In this document: piece after piece, positions 47,451-57,111 of the stretch
Layout of the letters: every line of letters begins with the position of its first letter
Numbering within the stretch: position 1 is the stretch's first letter
NCBI RefSeq assembly: GCF_016056305.1
Contig: NZ_JAECZC010000086.1
Coordinates: 183,165 to 247,164 of the forward strand
DNA from: Amazonocrinis nigriterrae CENA67
Lineage (GTDB): Bacteria > Cyanobacteriota > Cyanobacteriia > Cyanobacteriales > Nostocaceae
Direction of reading: 5' to 3'
Length of the DNA: 64,000 bases
Notes under the pieces: model-generated
The model's input: the letters and a program-made list of their open reading frames with translations, nothing else
What the model was told of the DNA's origin: nothing
Database searches by the model: none
Position numbers and translations under genes: made by a program

Positions 47451-48142
47451 AATTTTTGTCCTGTTTTGAGAGTTGAATCTAGGGCGCAAGCGCACCCTCG
47501 ACTACCCTAAAATTAGGAGCCAATACAACAGTGTTGCTCCTTTGTTAGTCAAGGCACGCAGCAGTCCTACCAAACCTGAGTCAAGTCTGAATGCCAAACA
47601 GTGTTAATGAAAAGTAAACCTTAAACTATTGCAAGGGTAATTTGGAAATCTGAATTAAGCCCTCAATATTCGTGATGACACAGAATGCACATGACGTGCA
47701 TCAACTCCTAAAATACAATTCCTATCGACAACAGACTTTGAACAATCACCTTTTTCAGAATCGTCGGAATCAACGATTTCAGCCTTTATCTTTTATTCAC
47801 TAAGTTTATCTGAGCTAACTGTAGAGTTACTAAGTTACTCAAATCAACTGTGTAAATTCACTATAAAGTAACTAAGTTACCTAAGTCAAGGTAAAAGTTC
47901 AGAAAATCAACCGAAAGTATTAGATGCTGATAGAGACTTGTATTTGAAGGTAGTGGGGGGATGAGGGAGATGAGGGGGATATTATGGGAAAATTTTTACT
48001 AATTAGTTTGTTTCCTATTCCCTATTCGCTATTCCCTACCCCGAAGGGGTTTGTTGATACACTTACTGAATTGGCACTATGGCAGATAGTTTTCTCACTA
48101 TGTGAGGTAACATTGTGTGTGTAGTTTAATCTTGATGGAAGC
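47451..48142. other. Divergent control region before the STAND protein gene
   Basis: 692 bases with no gene. A direct repeat (ACTAAGTTAC) lies at 47829-47838 and 47871-47880. Purine-rich repeats (GGGGGGATGAGGGAGATGAG) and CTATTCCC repeats occur at about 47955-48040. A CCCCGAAGGGG palindrome sits near 48039-48049. Promoters for both divergent units should be here. Confidence 0.45.
47829..47880. promoter_or_regulatory. Direct repeat ACTAAGTTAC spaced 42 bp
   Basis: Two identical 10-mers, both in wider similar context (TTACTAAGTTACTCAA and TAACTAAGTTACCTAA), start 42 bp apart, close to four helical turns. This is the arrangement expected of two operator sites for one regulator on the same DNA face. 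They lie about 265-315 bp upstream of the STAND gene. Candidate only. Confidence 0.3.
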
Positions 48143-51100
48143 ATGAATGCGATTCCCCAAAACTTTCTTGTGGCTTTGGCTGAAGAGTGTGGCTTGTCTA
48201 GCAGTGAGCTAGAGGTGTTTTTACATGCCGTTGGGGGGAAAGCGCCAAATGCGATCGCTAATGAATTAGGTATCAGCGCTGAGGCAGTACGTAAGAGATT
48301 GAGTGAAGTTTACAAAAAATTTCAAGTTAGTGGCGCTGGCCCGGGTAAACTCACCAAGTTACAACAAGTGATCTCAAGTGCGTATCAAGCATCTTCACTA
48401 ACTGTAGTCAGGTTGATTGACAAGCCCCAAGATTGGGGAGAAGCACCTACTATTGTTGGAGTCTTCTACGGAAGGATAGCAGAACTGTCACAACTCAAGC
48501 AGTGGATTATCAAAGATAACTGTCGCTTAATAGCCTTACTAGGCATGGGAGGTATCGGCAAAACGGCTTTATCTGTGAAACTAGCAGACGAGGTTCAGGA
48601 TAATTTTGACTGTCTAATTTGGCGGACTCTCCGTAATGCTCCACCTATCCAAGAAATGTTAGCACTTTTGATTGGATTTTTAGCTGATGAGCGAGACATA
48701 GAATTGCCAGAAAGTGTACATGATAAAATCACGGTACTACTTAATTATTTCCGAAAGCGCCGTTGTCTTGTGATATTGGACAATGCAGAGACAATTTTAC
48801 AAGGAGGTCATCACGCTGGATATTATCGAGAAGGATATGAGGATTATGGTCTACTATTCAAACGAGTAGGAGAAGAACCTCATCAAAGTTGCTTAGTGCT
48901 AACTTCTAGAGAAAAACCAAAAGAACTAGTACCTTTAGAAGGAGAAGCATCACCAGTCAGAACATTCTCACTACCTGGATTAAGGGAAACAGAAGGGCAA
49001 GAAATTCTCAAAGATAAAGGCTTATTTGGTTTACAGACAAACTGGGCACAACTGGTTGAGAAATATTCTGGTAATCCTTTGGCATTAAAGATAGTTTCTG
49101 AAGCAATTCGGGAATTATTTGGAGGTGATATTGCTGCCTTTTTAGATGCGGGAGAAATCATTTTTGGCGACACTCGTAATTTATTAGAACAGCAGTTTGA
49201 GCGCACTTCAGCGCTCGAAAAAGAAATTATTTACTGGTTGGCAATCAAGCGTGAATTAGTTTCCCTAGAAGAATTATTAAATGATATTGTGCTGCCCTTG
49301 CCTAAAAGGCAATTACTGGAAGCACTGGAATCTTTACGCAGGCGATCGCTAATTGAAAAAAGTGCTGCCCTATTCACTCTGCAACCTGTGGTCATGGAGT
49401 ATATCACAGACCGATTAATTGAACAGGTTTGTCAAGAAATTAGTACAGGTAAAATTGCACTATTCATGAGTCATGCTCTCATCAAAGCCACTGCTAAAGA
49501 CTATGTGAAAGATACTCAAATTCGTCTCATCTTGAAACCAATTATAGAAAGATTACTAAATATTTATATAAATACCAACAAAATTACAGCCAGCCTGACT
49601 GCAATCTTAGAAAATTTGCGTGATAAATCTAATATCAAACCAGGATATGCCGGAGGTAATACTCTCAATTTACTGACTCAAATAGAAACTGATTTAAAAG
49701 ACTATGATTTCTCTTACTTAGCTGTTTGGCAAGCTTACTTACAAGGCGTGAATCTACATCATGTCAATTTTGCTTATTCTGACTTATCTAAATCAGTTTT
49801 TACTAAAACATTAGGGCCTATTTTGTCAGTGGCATTGAGCCAAGACGGAAAACTCTGTGCTACTGGTGATGGCAACAATCAAATTAATTTATTTCAAGTT
49901 GCTGATGGACAACCACTTTTCTCTTATGGCGGGCACACTAAATGGATCAGGTCAGTTGCCTTTAGTCCTGATAGCAAAATATTAGCAAGCGGCAGTGATG
50001 ACCAAACCATAAAGTTGTGGAATGTTGACACTGGTCAGTGTCTCAAAACCTTGCAGGAACATAACAGTCGGGTCAGGTCAGTTACTTTTAGTCCCGATGG
50101 CAAACTGTTAGCAAGCAGCAGTGATGACCAAACCATAAAGTTGTGGAATGTTGACACTGGTGAATGTCTTAAAACTTTGCAGGAACATACCAGTTGGGTA
50201 TGGTCAGTGGCATTCAGTCCTGAAGGTACAACCTTGGTTAGCGGTAGTGACGACCAAACAATCAAGTTATGGAATATCACTGATGGTAAATGTTTCAAAA
50301 CCTTGCGAGAGCATATTTATTCGGTATGGTCAGTTACTTTTAGTCCAGATGGCAAACTTCTGGCCAGTGGTAGTGAAGACAAAACAGTAAAGTTATGGGA
50401 TGTCCATACTGGTGAATGCCTGAAGACATTACACGGTCATATTAATTGGGTTTGGTCAGTCGCCTTTAGTCCCGATGGAAAAATTTTGGCAACTGGTAGC
50501 GAAGACCAAACAGTAAAGTTGTGGAATATTAATGATGGTAATTGCTTGAAAACATTGCACGGTCATACTAATTGGGTACGGTCAGTTGTCTTCAGTCGGG
50601 ATGGAAAACTTTTAGCCAGTGGTAGCGAAGATCAAACAGTGAAGTTATGGAATGTCACTGATGGTAATTGCCTCTTAACTTTGCAAGGACACACCAGTTG
50701 GGTGAGGTCGGTTGCTTTTAGTCCAGATGGTAAGACTTTGGCAAGTACTAGTGAGGAAAAAACAGTAAAGTTATGGGATGTTCACACTGGTAAGTGGTTC
50801 TTAACCTTGCAAGGACATACAAGTTGGGTGAGGTCAGTTGCCTTTAGTCCAGATGGTAGAACTTTAGCGAGTGGCAGTGAAGATAAAACTGTAAAGTTAT
50901 GGAATGTTACTGACGGTAATTGCCTCTTAACTTTGCAGGGACACACCAGTTGGGTGCAGTCAGTTGCTTTCAGTCCCAATGGTCGTACTGTAGCAAGTAG
51001 CAGTGACGACCAAACAGCGAAATTATGGGATAAAAAAACGGGTAAGTGTTTAAAGACTTTTAAGGGTCATACCAATCGAGTGCAGGCGATCGCTTTTAGC

Positions 51101-51682
51101 CCTGATGGTAAATTGTTAGTAAGTGGCAGCGAAGACCAAACATTGAAGTTATGGGATGTCCATACCAGTCAGTGCTTGAAAACTTTTTCAGGACATACAA
51201 GTTGGGTGAGGTCAGTTGCTTTCAGTCCTGACAGCAAGTTGTTAGCCAGTGGCAGTGAAGACCAAACAGTAAAATTGTGGAATATTCATACTAGTGAATG
51301 CCTGTTAACCTTACAAGAACACACCAGTTGGGTGAGGTCAGTTGCTTTCAGTCCTGATGGCAAGTTGCTAGCCAGTGGCAGTGACGATCAAACAGTAAGG
51401 TTATGGAATCTTAATACTGGTGAATGTCTCAATGTTCTGTTGGGACATAGCGATTGGGTATGGTCAGTTGTGTTCAGTCCAGATGGTCGTACCTTAGCAA
51501 GCGGTAGCCAAGATGAAACAATTAAGCTTTGGGATGTCAACACAAGCCAGTGTGTTTTGACGATGAAAGCTGAGAAACCCTACGAAGGAATGAACATTAC
51601 CGGAGTTACAGGGTTAACAGCAGCACAGAAAGCTACCTTGAAAACTTTAGGCGCAGTGGAGGATTACTCGTTTACCACCTGA
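48143..51682 (+). CDS. STAND signalling ATPase: HTH, NB-ARC and 14 WD40 repeats
   Basis: This 1179-residue protein has three parts. Residues 1-80 hold a helix-turn-helix of the LuxR/sigma-4-like type ([20 protein letters not shown]). The NB-ARC ATPase follows with Walker [10 protein letters not shown] near residue 134, Walker [22 protein letters not shown] and [11 protein letters not shown] linker with pentapeptide-like [16 protein letters not shown] joins about 14 WD40 units of about 42 residues (about 558-1139), enough for two seven-blade propellers. STAND proteins are closed by their sensor repeats and open on binding a ligand, often in defence or development. The repeats are very similar in DNA, suggesting ongoing homogenisation. 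The ligand is unknown. Confidence 0.92.
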   Translation: MNAIPQNFLVALAEECGLSSSELEVFLHAVGGKAPNAIANELGISAEAVRKRLSEVYKKFQVSGAGPGKLTKLQQVISSAYQASSLTVVRLIDKPQDWGEAPTIVGVFYGRIAELSQLKQWIIKDNCRLIALLGMGGIGKTALSVKLADEVQDNFDCLIWRTLRNAPPIQEMLALLIGFLADERDIELPESVHDKITVLLNYFRKRRCLVILDNAETILQGGHHAGYYREGYEDYGLLFKRVGEEPHQSCLVLTSREKPKELVPLEGEASPVRTFSLPGLRETEGQEILKDKGLFGLQTNWAQLVEKYSGNPLALKIVSEAIRELFGGDIAAFLDAGEIIFGDTRNLLEQQFERTSALEKEIIYWLAIKRELVSLEELLNDIVLPLPKRQLLEALESLRRRSLIEKSAALFTLQPVVMEYITDRLIEQVCQEISTGKIALFMSHALIKATAKDYVKDTQIRLILKPIIERLLNIYINTNKITASLTAILENLRDKSNIKPGYAGGNTLNLLTQIETDLKDYDFSYLAVWQAYLQGVNLHHVNFAYSDLSKSVFTKTLGPILSVALSQDGKLCATGDGNNQINLFQVADGQPLFSYGGHTKWIRSVAFSPDSKILASGSDDQTIKLWNVDTGQCLKTLQEHNSRVRSVTFSPDGKLLASSSDDQTIKLWNVDTGECLKTLQEHTSWVWSVAFSPEGTTLVSGSDDQTIKLWNITDGKCFKTLREHIYSVWSVTFSPDGKLLASGSEDKTVKLWDVHTGECLKTLHGHINWVWSVAFSPDGKILATGSEDQTVKLWNINDGNCLKTLHGHTNWVRSVVFSRDGKLLASGSEDQTVKLWNVTDGNCLLTLQGHTSWVRSVAFSPDGKTLASTSEEKTVKLWDVHTGKWFLTLQGHTSWVRSVAFSPDGRTLASGSEDKTVKLWNVTDGNCLLTLQGHTSWVQSVAFSPNGRTVASSSDDQTAKLWDKKTGKCLKTFKGHTNRVQAIAFSPDGKLLVSGSEDQTLKLWDVHTSQCLKTFSGHTSWVRSVAFSPDSKLLASGSEDQTVKLWNIHTSECLLTLQEHTSWVRSVAFSPDGKLLASGSDDQTVRLWNLNTGECLNVLLGHSDWVWSVVFSPDGRTLASGSQDETIKLWDVNTSQCVLTMKAEKPYEGMNITGVTGLTAAQKATLKTLGAVEDYSFTT

Positions 51683-51844
51683 AGATTAGCGTTTGAGGAG
51701 ATGGGGAGATGGGGAGATGGGGGATGGGGAGAAAAATTACAGCGGTAGTCTGATAGCGGGAAGAAAGTAAGAGAAAAAATAAAAGGTAAAAGGTTGAATT
51801 TTGTATTTTTCCTCCATCCTTTTACCTTTTTATGTACCTGATGC
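51683..51844. repeat. Purine-rich GGGGAGAT repeats between convergent genes
   Basis: Repeats of GGGGAGAT (about 51700-51732) are followed by an AAAAGGTAAAAGG/CCTTTTACCTTTT inverted repeat (about 51779-51830), which can end transcription of the STAND gene and of the opposing small gene. Confidence 0.6.
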
Positions 51845-52048
51845 TTATTTTATGTTAGCCCTTGCGTCCCTAACTGCGGCAACAAAAAATAATACAGTTA
51901 GGGGAATGCTTAATCCCAAGATAGTTGCTGTCGCAGGGACACCAAAATCTGGTTGTCCATAACTCAGTTCAAAAATTGAACCCACAGCTGCGATCGCTGT
52001 TATACAACAAGCACCTAACAATAAACCGCTTTTTGGAGTTAAATACAC
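51845..52048 (-). CDS. Small membrane protein downstream of def
   Basis: The 67-residue product starts with GTG at 52048 and has two membrane helices (about residues 8-26 and 40-60: LLGACCITAIAAVGSIF and ATILGLSIPLTVLFFVAAV). It ends with a short charged tail. Its start lies 10 bases after the def stop on the same strand, so it is probably translated from the def message. No family name is known to me. Confidence 0.6.
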   Translation of the reverse strand: MYLTPKSGLLLGACCITAIAAVGSIFELSYGQPDFGVPATATILGLSIPLTVLFFVAAVRDARANIK

Positions 52049-52058
52049 TACTAGCCCC

Positions 52059-52622
52059 CTATGCTACTGGTTTCACCGCTTGATACGAGAAGCCATTTTT
52101 AGATAACTCCTGCGCCAAAGTCAAGGAGTTTTCTACGCGGTCTACAAATACTACCCCATTTAGGTGATCCATTTCGTGCTGAATACAGCGTGCCAGCAAA
52201 TCATTAGCCTTTAATGTTTGAGGACGCCCATATTCATCTTTATAGGCAATTTCTACAACTGCTGGACGCTTAACATCCATGTAAACATTGGGAATGCTCA
52301 AACATCCTTCTTGAGCAACGCAGATTTCCTTACTAAATTGTTTAATTGTGGGATTAATTAATACTAGTGGTGGTTTTGCTGCGTTATCTGGTTCACAGTC
52401 GATCACAATGAGTTGTTTATGAATTCCCACTTGGGGAGCAGCTAAACCAATGCCATCGTTGCTGTACATTGTTTGCAGCATTTCGCGCACTAGTTTGCGG
52501 ATTTCGTCATCTACTTTAGTAATGCGCTTTGCAGGTTGACGCAACACGCGATCGCCCAAATAGTGCAACTCCAAAGGCGGATTTTTTAACTTTTTTTTCT
52601 CGACAGCAATTTCAGAGGGCAT
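52059..52622 (-). CDS. def: Peptide deformylase
   Basis: This 187-residue metalloenzyme removes the formyl group from the first methionine of new proteins. All three family motifs are present: GIGLAAPQVG (motif 1), EGCLSIPN (motif 2, metal-binding Cys) and QHEMDHLNG (motif 3, both metal-binding His). The ATG at 52622 (MPSEIAVEKKK) is preferred to a TTG nine bases upstream. The basic N-terminal extension is common in cyanobacteria. It is followed closely by a small membrane protein gene. Confidence 0.95.
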   Translation of the reverse strand: MPSEIAVEKKKLKNPPLELHYLGDRVLRQPAKRITKVDDEIRKLVREMLQTMYSNDGIGLAAPQVGIHKQLIVIDCEPDNAAKPPLVLINPTIKQFSKEICVAQEGCLSIPNVYMDVKRPAVVEIAYKDEYGRPQTLKANDLLARCIQHEMDHLNGVVFVDRVENSLTLAQELSKNGFSYQAVKPVA

Positions 52623-52761
52623 GATTCTCAATAGCTCAATTGTGAAAATTCCTACTACTTTAATTCTATCAATCTGGTCAGTGGTCAGTGGTTAGTTGTC
52701 AGTTGTCAGTTGTCAGCCATCAGCTATAAATGTGGTGTGATCTCGCACAAAGGTGTTATGT

Positions 52762-53664
52762 GTGTTTAAATTTCTCACAAAACTAGACTACTTACTTAAG
52801 GAAACTTTCTTAGGCTTGCTGCGCGGTGGTTGGATGAATTGGGCAGCAGTGAGTACTGTTACAGTGTTACTATTTTTATTTGGCTTGAGTCTACAAACTT
52901 CTTGGCAAGTCGAAAAACTCCTCAACCAGTTCGGTAGCCAATTAGAGGTTTTAGTTTATTTCGAGCCTGGTATAGAGGCTCAAAGCATTGAACCGCTGGT
53001 GACGAAAATGCCAGAGGTAGTCGCAACCCAAACAATTACCAAAGAGCAAGCTTGGACTAAATTAGTCAAAGAACTGGGAATTTCAGATATCGATGGTGCT
53101 ACCCAACAGTTAGGTGATAATCCTCTGGTTGATGAGATGAAGGTAAAAGCACGTAACTCTCAGGTTGTACCTAGTTTAGCAACTCAGCTAGCGAAGTTAC
53201 GGGGAGTTGATGCCGTGCAGTATGTAGATGAAGCAGTCAAACGCATCGCTCAGTTACACCAAGGTTTGAACTGGATTACCTTGACAATTACAATTATTTT
53301 GACTTTAACTGCGATCGCTGTCACCACTACCACCATTCGCCTAATTGTCATGGCGCGACGGCGAGAAATTGAAATCATGCAGCTGGTGGGAGCAACTTCT
53401 GTGTGGATTTACCTGCCATTTATTTTACAAGGAATTGCCTTTGGCTTGCTTGGCGGTGCGATCGCTTGGAGTTTTATTTCGATAATTCAACAGTTTCTTG
53501 GTAAGTTAATCGCTAATCAACCTGAGTTTATCCAATTTCTCACCAATGGTTTGCAACTCACCCCTGCACAAATTTTATTATTGCCTCTGATTCTCTTAAG
53601 TTTTGGTGCCGTTGTAGGATTAATGGGGAGCTTATTCGCTGTACAGCGTTTTACTAAAAGTTAG
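52762..53664 (+). CDS. ftsX: Cell-division ABC transporter subunit FtsX
   Basis: FtsX and FtsE form a membrane complex that activates cell-wall hydrolases at the division site. The protein has the standard layout: a cytoplasmic start, helix 1 (about residues 25-45), a periplasmic domain (about 50-165) and three further helices with the FtsX motif ARRREIEIMQLVGATSVWIY. I use GTG 52762 (MFKFLTKLDYLLKETF), preceded by AAAGG. GTG 52753 would add three residues. At about 300 residues it is normal. The ftsE gene is not adjacent here, as is usual in many cyanobacteria. Confidence 0.92.
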   Translation: MFKFLTKLDYLLKETFLGLLRGGWMNWAAVSTVTVLLFLFGLSLQTSWQVEKLLNQFGSQLEVLVYFEPGIEAQSIEPLVTKMPEVVATQTITKEQAWTKLVKELGISDIDGATQQLGDNPLVDEMKVKARNSQVVPSLATQLAKLRGVDAVQYVDEAVKRIAQLHQGLNWITLTITIILTLTAIAVTTTTIRLIVMARRREIEIMQLVGATSVWIYLPFILQGIAFGLLGGAIAWSFISIIQQFLGKLIANQPEFIQFLTNGLQLTPAQILLLPLILLSFGAVVGLMGSLFAVQRFTKS

Positions 53665-53694
53665 TCAGTGATCAGTAGTCAGTGGTCATTAGCA

Positions 53695-53757
53695 ACTAAC
53701 AACTGACAACTAACAACTAACAACTAACAACTAACAACTAACAACTAACAACTGACA
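53695..53757. repeat. Tandem CAACTAA/CAACTGA heptamers
   Basis: About nine heptamers of the type CAACTAA, with two CAACTGA variants, fill the gap up to the next ATG at 53759. The array replaces any normal ribosome site there. The preceding 30 bases hold TCAGTAGTCAGTGGTCA repeats. Confidence 0.8.
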
Positions 53758-53758
53758 T

Positions 53759-54574
53759 ATGAAATCACAATGGGAAAGTTTTCTGCAAAATCTCGGTGTC
53801 TGGGAAGGATCATTTACGACATTTTCACCCCAAGGAACATTTGTCAAGGATATTCCTAGCCGTTTAACTTTAGAAAAGTTAGAGGACAATCAAAAAGTAC
53901 GCTTGACTCTGTGTCGTTCGGGGTTAAGCGATATGGTTTTAGAATTTACTTCGTTGGGAGCGAGTCTTTTATTTTTTGAAAATGGTGCTTTTTCTCAAGG
54001 TTCGATTCAGCTAGCACCATTTAGTGAATTTGGGGCGGAATTTGGTTTAATTTATGAAAATCGCCGCTTGCGTCTGGTGCAACTGTTCGACCAAAACGGG
54101 CAATTATACCAACTCACCTTAATTCGTGAACATTTAGCTGACACCCCAAAAGCAGAACGTCCAGACTTAAAGGTAGAAGACTTATTGGGGAAATGGCAAG
54201 GCGAAGCAGTGACAATATATCGAGATTGGCGATCGCCTGATGTTTACTCTACCACTCTACAATTACAACTTGATAAGAGTGGACGATTAATTCAAAGTTT
54301 GAGTTTTGGTGAAAACACCATTACTTCAACAGCTACCATCAAAGGTTCTATCATCCACTTTGACGAAAATCCACAAAAGCAAGTACAAGTTTTGCTATTA
54401 CCTGATGGTGCATCTGCGACTTCTCCATTGCAAGTGCAGTTGCGTCAACCTTTATTTTTAGAATTGGGTTGGTTAATCAGACCAAACCTGCGTCAGCGAA
54501 TAATTCGCAACTACAACGATAAAGGAGAATGGGTCAACCTAACCTTAGTTACTGAAGAGAAAACACAAGGTTAG
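53759..54574 (+). CDS. DUF3598 family protein (lipocalin-like)
   Basis: The 271-residue soluble protein has two similar beta-rich halves. Each starts with a WEGxF or GKWQGEA-type turn (residues about 14-18 and 142-148), as in calycin/lipocalin-like barrels such as the bilin lyases CpcS/CpcT. I recognise DUF3598, known from cyanobacteria and algae. No bilin lyase activity can be claimed. Its ATG follows directly on a heptamer array, and no Shine-Dalgarno is visible. It stands between ftsX and a broken Uma2 gene. Confidence 0.8.
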   Translation: MKSQWESFLQNLGVWEGSFTTFSPQGTFVKDIPSRLTLEKLEDNQKVRLTLCRSGLSDMVLEFTSLGASLLFFENGAFSQGSIQLAPFSEFGAEFGLIYENRRLRLVQLFDQNGQLYQLTLIREHLADTPKAERPDLKVEDLLGKWQGEAVTIYRDWRSPDVYSTTLQLQLDKSGRLIQSLSFGENTITSTATIKGSIIHFDENPQKQVQVLLLPDGASATSPLQVQLRQPLFLELGWLIRPNLRQRIIRNYNDKGEWVNLTLVTEEKTQG

Positions 54575-54634
54575 TTTGATGGCGGTACTATCAAAATATA
54601 GACACAATAAAGCTAGGGAACAACAACTTCAATT

Positions 54635-55206
54635 ATGACTACTCTAGCAATCAAAATCCCCAGCATCACCCATGATCAGTTTTGGGAAATTTGCCAAGCT
54701 AATCGAGATTTGCGGTTGGAATTAACTGCTGCTGGAGAAGTTATTGCTATGTCACCGACTCACACTTGGACAGGACAACAAAATTCTGGATTGACAGCGC
54801 AGTTATGGAACTGGAATGATACTACAGAACTTGGTATTGTTTTTGATTCCTCACAGGCTTCACTCTGCCCAATGGCGCAGTGCGTTCCCCTGATGCTGCA
54901 TGGATAATCAAAGAACGCTGGAATAGCCTTACTGAAGAACAGCAGCGATATGAGTTTTCACCAATTGCGCCAGATTTTGTTGTGGAATTGCGTTCAAGTA
55001 GCGATGATTTAGCAACCTTGCAAGCCAAGATGCAAGAATATATGAATAACGGGGTTAAATTTGGATGGTTGATTGACCCCCAACAAAGACGAGTAGAAAT
55101 TTACTGCACAGGACAACCAACTGAGGTTTTGCAAGCACCGAATTTAATTTCAGGCGAAAATTTACTTCCTGGATTTGAATTAAAGCTGAATAAGGTTTGG
55201 GGCTAA
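54635..55206 (+). pseudogene. Uma2-family (DUF820) endonuclease-like gene with a frameshift
   Basis: The first frame codes for a normal Uma2 start (ITHDQFWEICQANRDLRLEL, GEVIAMSPT) up to FDSS. It then turns into QASLCPMAQCVPL and stops. The next frame gives the expected continuation SPDAAWIIKERWNSL, FSPIAPDFVVELRSSSDDL, GVKFGWLIDPQQRRVEIY. The family usually reads FDSSTGFTLPNGA at the junction. Restoring one A in TCAACAGGCTTC (here TCACAGGCTT at 54851-54860) would rejoin the frames, so one base has been lost. The catalytic PD-(D/E)XK part lies wholly in the second frame. Likely inactive unless frameshifting or sequencing error applies. Confidence 0.85.
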
Positions 55207-55239
55207 GCTTGCTACCAAAAAGACAATTAGTTGTCTGTT

Positions 55240-56247
55240 TTAGATACTTCTATATTTACGTAGCGATTCACCTGAAGCATCTTGAATTACCTTCTGAATA
55301 TACGGTACATCTAGCTTATTACGTGTAGGCCCAGCAAATTGTGGGTCATACATTATTACATGGATGAGTTTAAGTGATGGGTTCCAGCCTACTTCCTCTA
55401 GTGCTTGTGAAAAACCTTCAACATGGCTTCCATGTTCGGGCGTTCCCGCTCCATTCACCCAAGAAAAAGTTTGTGTTTGCGATCGCCCCTTTCCGAAAGC
55501 TGCTGCTTCAATGAAAACATTCTCATAGTGCAGAGTAATATGAAATGGCCGAGTGTGCGGCTCATTGTAGAGACAAAGCGGGTCAAGAAGCATAAATCCC
55601 AGCATTTGAAGTCCTTGAGACGCGTGGAATCGCTCCCCATTAAAACCAATCTTAAATCCACTGTATAAATGGGCTGTCTCGAACAAAGCTCTACGAATTA
55701 CACCCAATCTGGGTTTCGCCTCTCCAAAAAGCTGAGGATCTGGAATAACTTCAATACTTGTTCCTCGACCATTACCTTGTTCAATAATCCTCGCAGCATC
55801 TTGAGCAAATCCTCTTATAAAGCGTTGCTCCCAGAGCGCACCAGAACGCCAACTTTGCACATTTAGTTGTAAACTAGCAGCATTTAAGCAAGCAAGTCCT
55901 ACACCCAAACTAATTATGTGAACGTGGGGAGCATGTTCATCGTGTGAGCCTGTCCAGTGTATTCGAGTTAAAAATTTAGTGGCGAGACTCACACCATTTT
56001 CATCGCTTGGCTCATCAAATGGTAATCCTAATCCATCATCTGTGACAGAAATTATTGCTTCATTTATTTCTACATTGACGAAAGTTGCTTGGTTGACAAG
56101 GAAAGCATCAATAACGTTAGCAACGAGTTCATATACAAATTGTTCTACGCCTCTGTCACCAGTACTTCCAAAGTACATACCTGGTCGTCGGCGAATTGCT
56201 TGAACTTCCTTTTCATATTCAGATAAAGCAGACTCTTCATTCATCAT
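55240..56247 (-). CDS. Stand-alone GyrB-like GHKL ATPase without TOPRIM domain
   Basis: The 335-residue protein equals only the ATPase and transducer domains of gyrase B. It starts with IRRRPGMYFGSTGDRGVEQF like the GyrB N-terminus. The ATP-site residues Glu40, Asn44 and Asp47 are kept (YELVANVIDAF), followed by DDGLGLP (70-76) and a glycine-rich lid LGVGLACLNAAS (114-125). The transducer has GSHVEGFSQAL and DPQFAGPTRNKL, where the usual QTK lysine loop reads PTR. It stops where TOPRIM would begin, so it cannot cut DNA. It is the last gene of a tight operon after a PIN-like and a small gene. Role unknown. Confidence 0.85.
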   Translation of the reverse strand: MMNEESALSEYEKEVQAIRRRPGMYFGSTGDRGVEQFVYELVANVIDAFLVNQATFVNVEINEAIISVTDDGLGLPFDEPSDENGVSLATKFLTRIHWTGSHDEHAPHVHIISLGVGLACLNAASLQLNVQSWRSGALWEQRFIRGFAQDAARIIEQGNGRGTSIEVIPDPQLFGEAKPRLGVIRRALFETAHLYSGFKIGFNGERFHASQGLQMLGFMLLDPLCLYNEPHTRPFHITLHYENVFIEAAAFGKGRSQTQTFSWVNGAGTPEHGSHVEGFSQALEEVGWNPSLKLIHVIMYDPQFAGPTRNKLDVPYIQKVIQDASGESLRKYRSI

Positions 56248-56274
56248 GAAAAAGAAAATACTGAAGGTAACACA

Positions 56275-56568
56275 TTATTCATCTGCCAACCACTTTTCAT
56301 AGTCGCAACTTATCAGCTTTTGCTTAACCGAATCAATGACCTCAGATGAAAGATTCGTCATTGACCCAACTCGATAAACATCATTTAGGACAACGTGGTA
56401 ATCTTTTTCCGTATACTCGGCAATTACTTGAGCTAGACTGCGATCAGACATATTTTCGTAGAGTATTGATAACAAAGCCCAATATCTTTGTTCATCAATA
56501 CCTTCGGGAAAAGCACAGCCAATCAAATTATAAGTACTTGCTAAATAAGCTGGAATTGTCTTTTGCAT
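56275..56568 (-). CDS. Small helical protein, DUF3349-like
   Basis: This 97-residue protein has an all-helical look. The pattern FPEGIDEQRYWALLSILYEN, SDRSLAQVIAEYT, a VVLNDVYRV helix and VIDSVKQKLISCDYEKWL is similar to what I recall of DUF3349 ('YPeGvP--dY-pLLaLL---Lsd-eV'), a small family described mainly in actinobacteria. That match is tentative. The ATG at 56568 is three bases after the stop of the PIN-like gene, and 27 bases separate it from the GyrB-like gene, so all three are co-translated. It could be a regulator, adaptor or immunity protein; nothing in it is catalytic. Confidence 0.6.
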   Translation of the reverse strand: MQKTIPAYLASTYNLIGCAFPEGIDEQRYWALLSILYENMSDRSLAQVIAEYTEKDYHVVLNDVYRVGSMTNLSSEVIDSVKQKLISCDYEKWLADE

Positions 56569-56571
56569 AAT

Positions 56572-56976
56572 TCAGCGACCTGTCAATGAATAAGGGAGAT
56601 GAAGATAGACATTAAAATTAACTCCTTGGGAACTAGCTGCACGAACAGCTTTTGCATCCGCTGTCATGGTTACAATACCCATTTCATCACCTGTTCCTAG
56701 AATGATTATATCGTTTACATCTAGGCTTCTAGTTGGTCTCAATGTTCGGGCTGCTGCGGAAGGATTATCTTGAACGATAATAACTCTTTGCAGAAAACGA
56801 TTTGCTCTTGTCTGTTCCAAGCTACCTGCTGAATACTGCACAATATTGATGAATTCATTAAATGCAGTTTGTGCTATTACCATTTGTTGCTTTTTGACAA
56901 ATGCTCGTAGTTCATAACGAACGGGAGAACCCTCTGCAATGAATGCAACTGCGGTATTAGTATCTAAATTAATCAC
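56572..56976 (-). CDS. PIN-like ribonuclease domain protein (DUF1308-like)
   Basis: The 134-residue product starts with GTG 56976 and has the acidic residues of a PIN fold: Asp5 in NLDTNTAVAF, Glu near 41 in AFNEF, Asp near 88 in SLDVNDIIILG and further acids in GTGDEMGIVTMTADAKAVRAA. It fits the cyanobacterial DUF1308/PIN_12 type. PIN proteins usually cut RNA and many are toxins of VapBC pairs, but no classical antitoxin gene is next to it. The only partners in the operon are the 97-residue protein and the GyrB-like ATPase. Either could hold it in check; this is inference. Confidence 0.72.
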   Translation of the reverse strand: MINLDTNTAVAFIAEGSPVRYELRAFVKKQQMVIAQTAFNEFINIVQYSAGSLEQTRANRFLQRVIIVQDNPSAAARTLRPTRSLDVNDIIILGTGDEMGIVTMTADAKAVRAASSQGVNFNVYLHLPYSLTGR

Positions 56977-57111
56977 GTTTTATGTGAACCAAAAATCACA
57001 GTAACCAGTATATTTTGCTATGACTCTTACAAATGGTTGTGCAATAGACTTATCCTTAATATAAACAGAGTGGGATAATAAAAAACGGAGCAAAAATTAT
57101 ATCTAGATAAT

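Noticed and set aside
48883..49206. Minus-strand frames inside the STAND gene, including the WD40 region
   Set aside because: Shadows of the repeat-rich plus-strand gene.
55240..56247. Calling the GHKL protein GyrB or ParE
   Set aside because: It ends before the TOPRIM domain and has an altered QTK loop, so it cannot be a working topoisomerase subunit.
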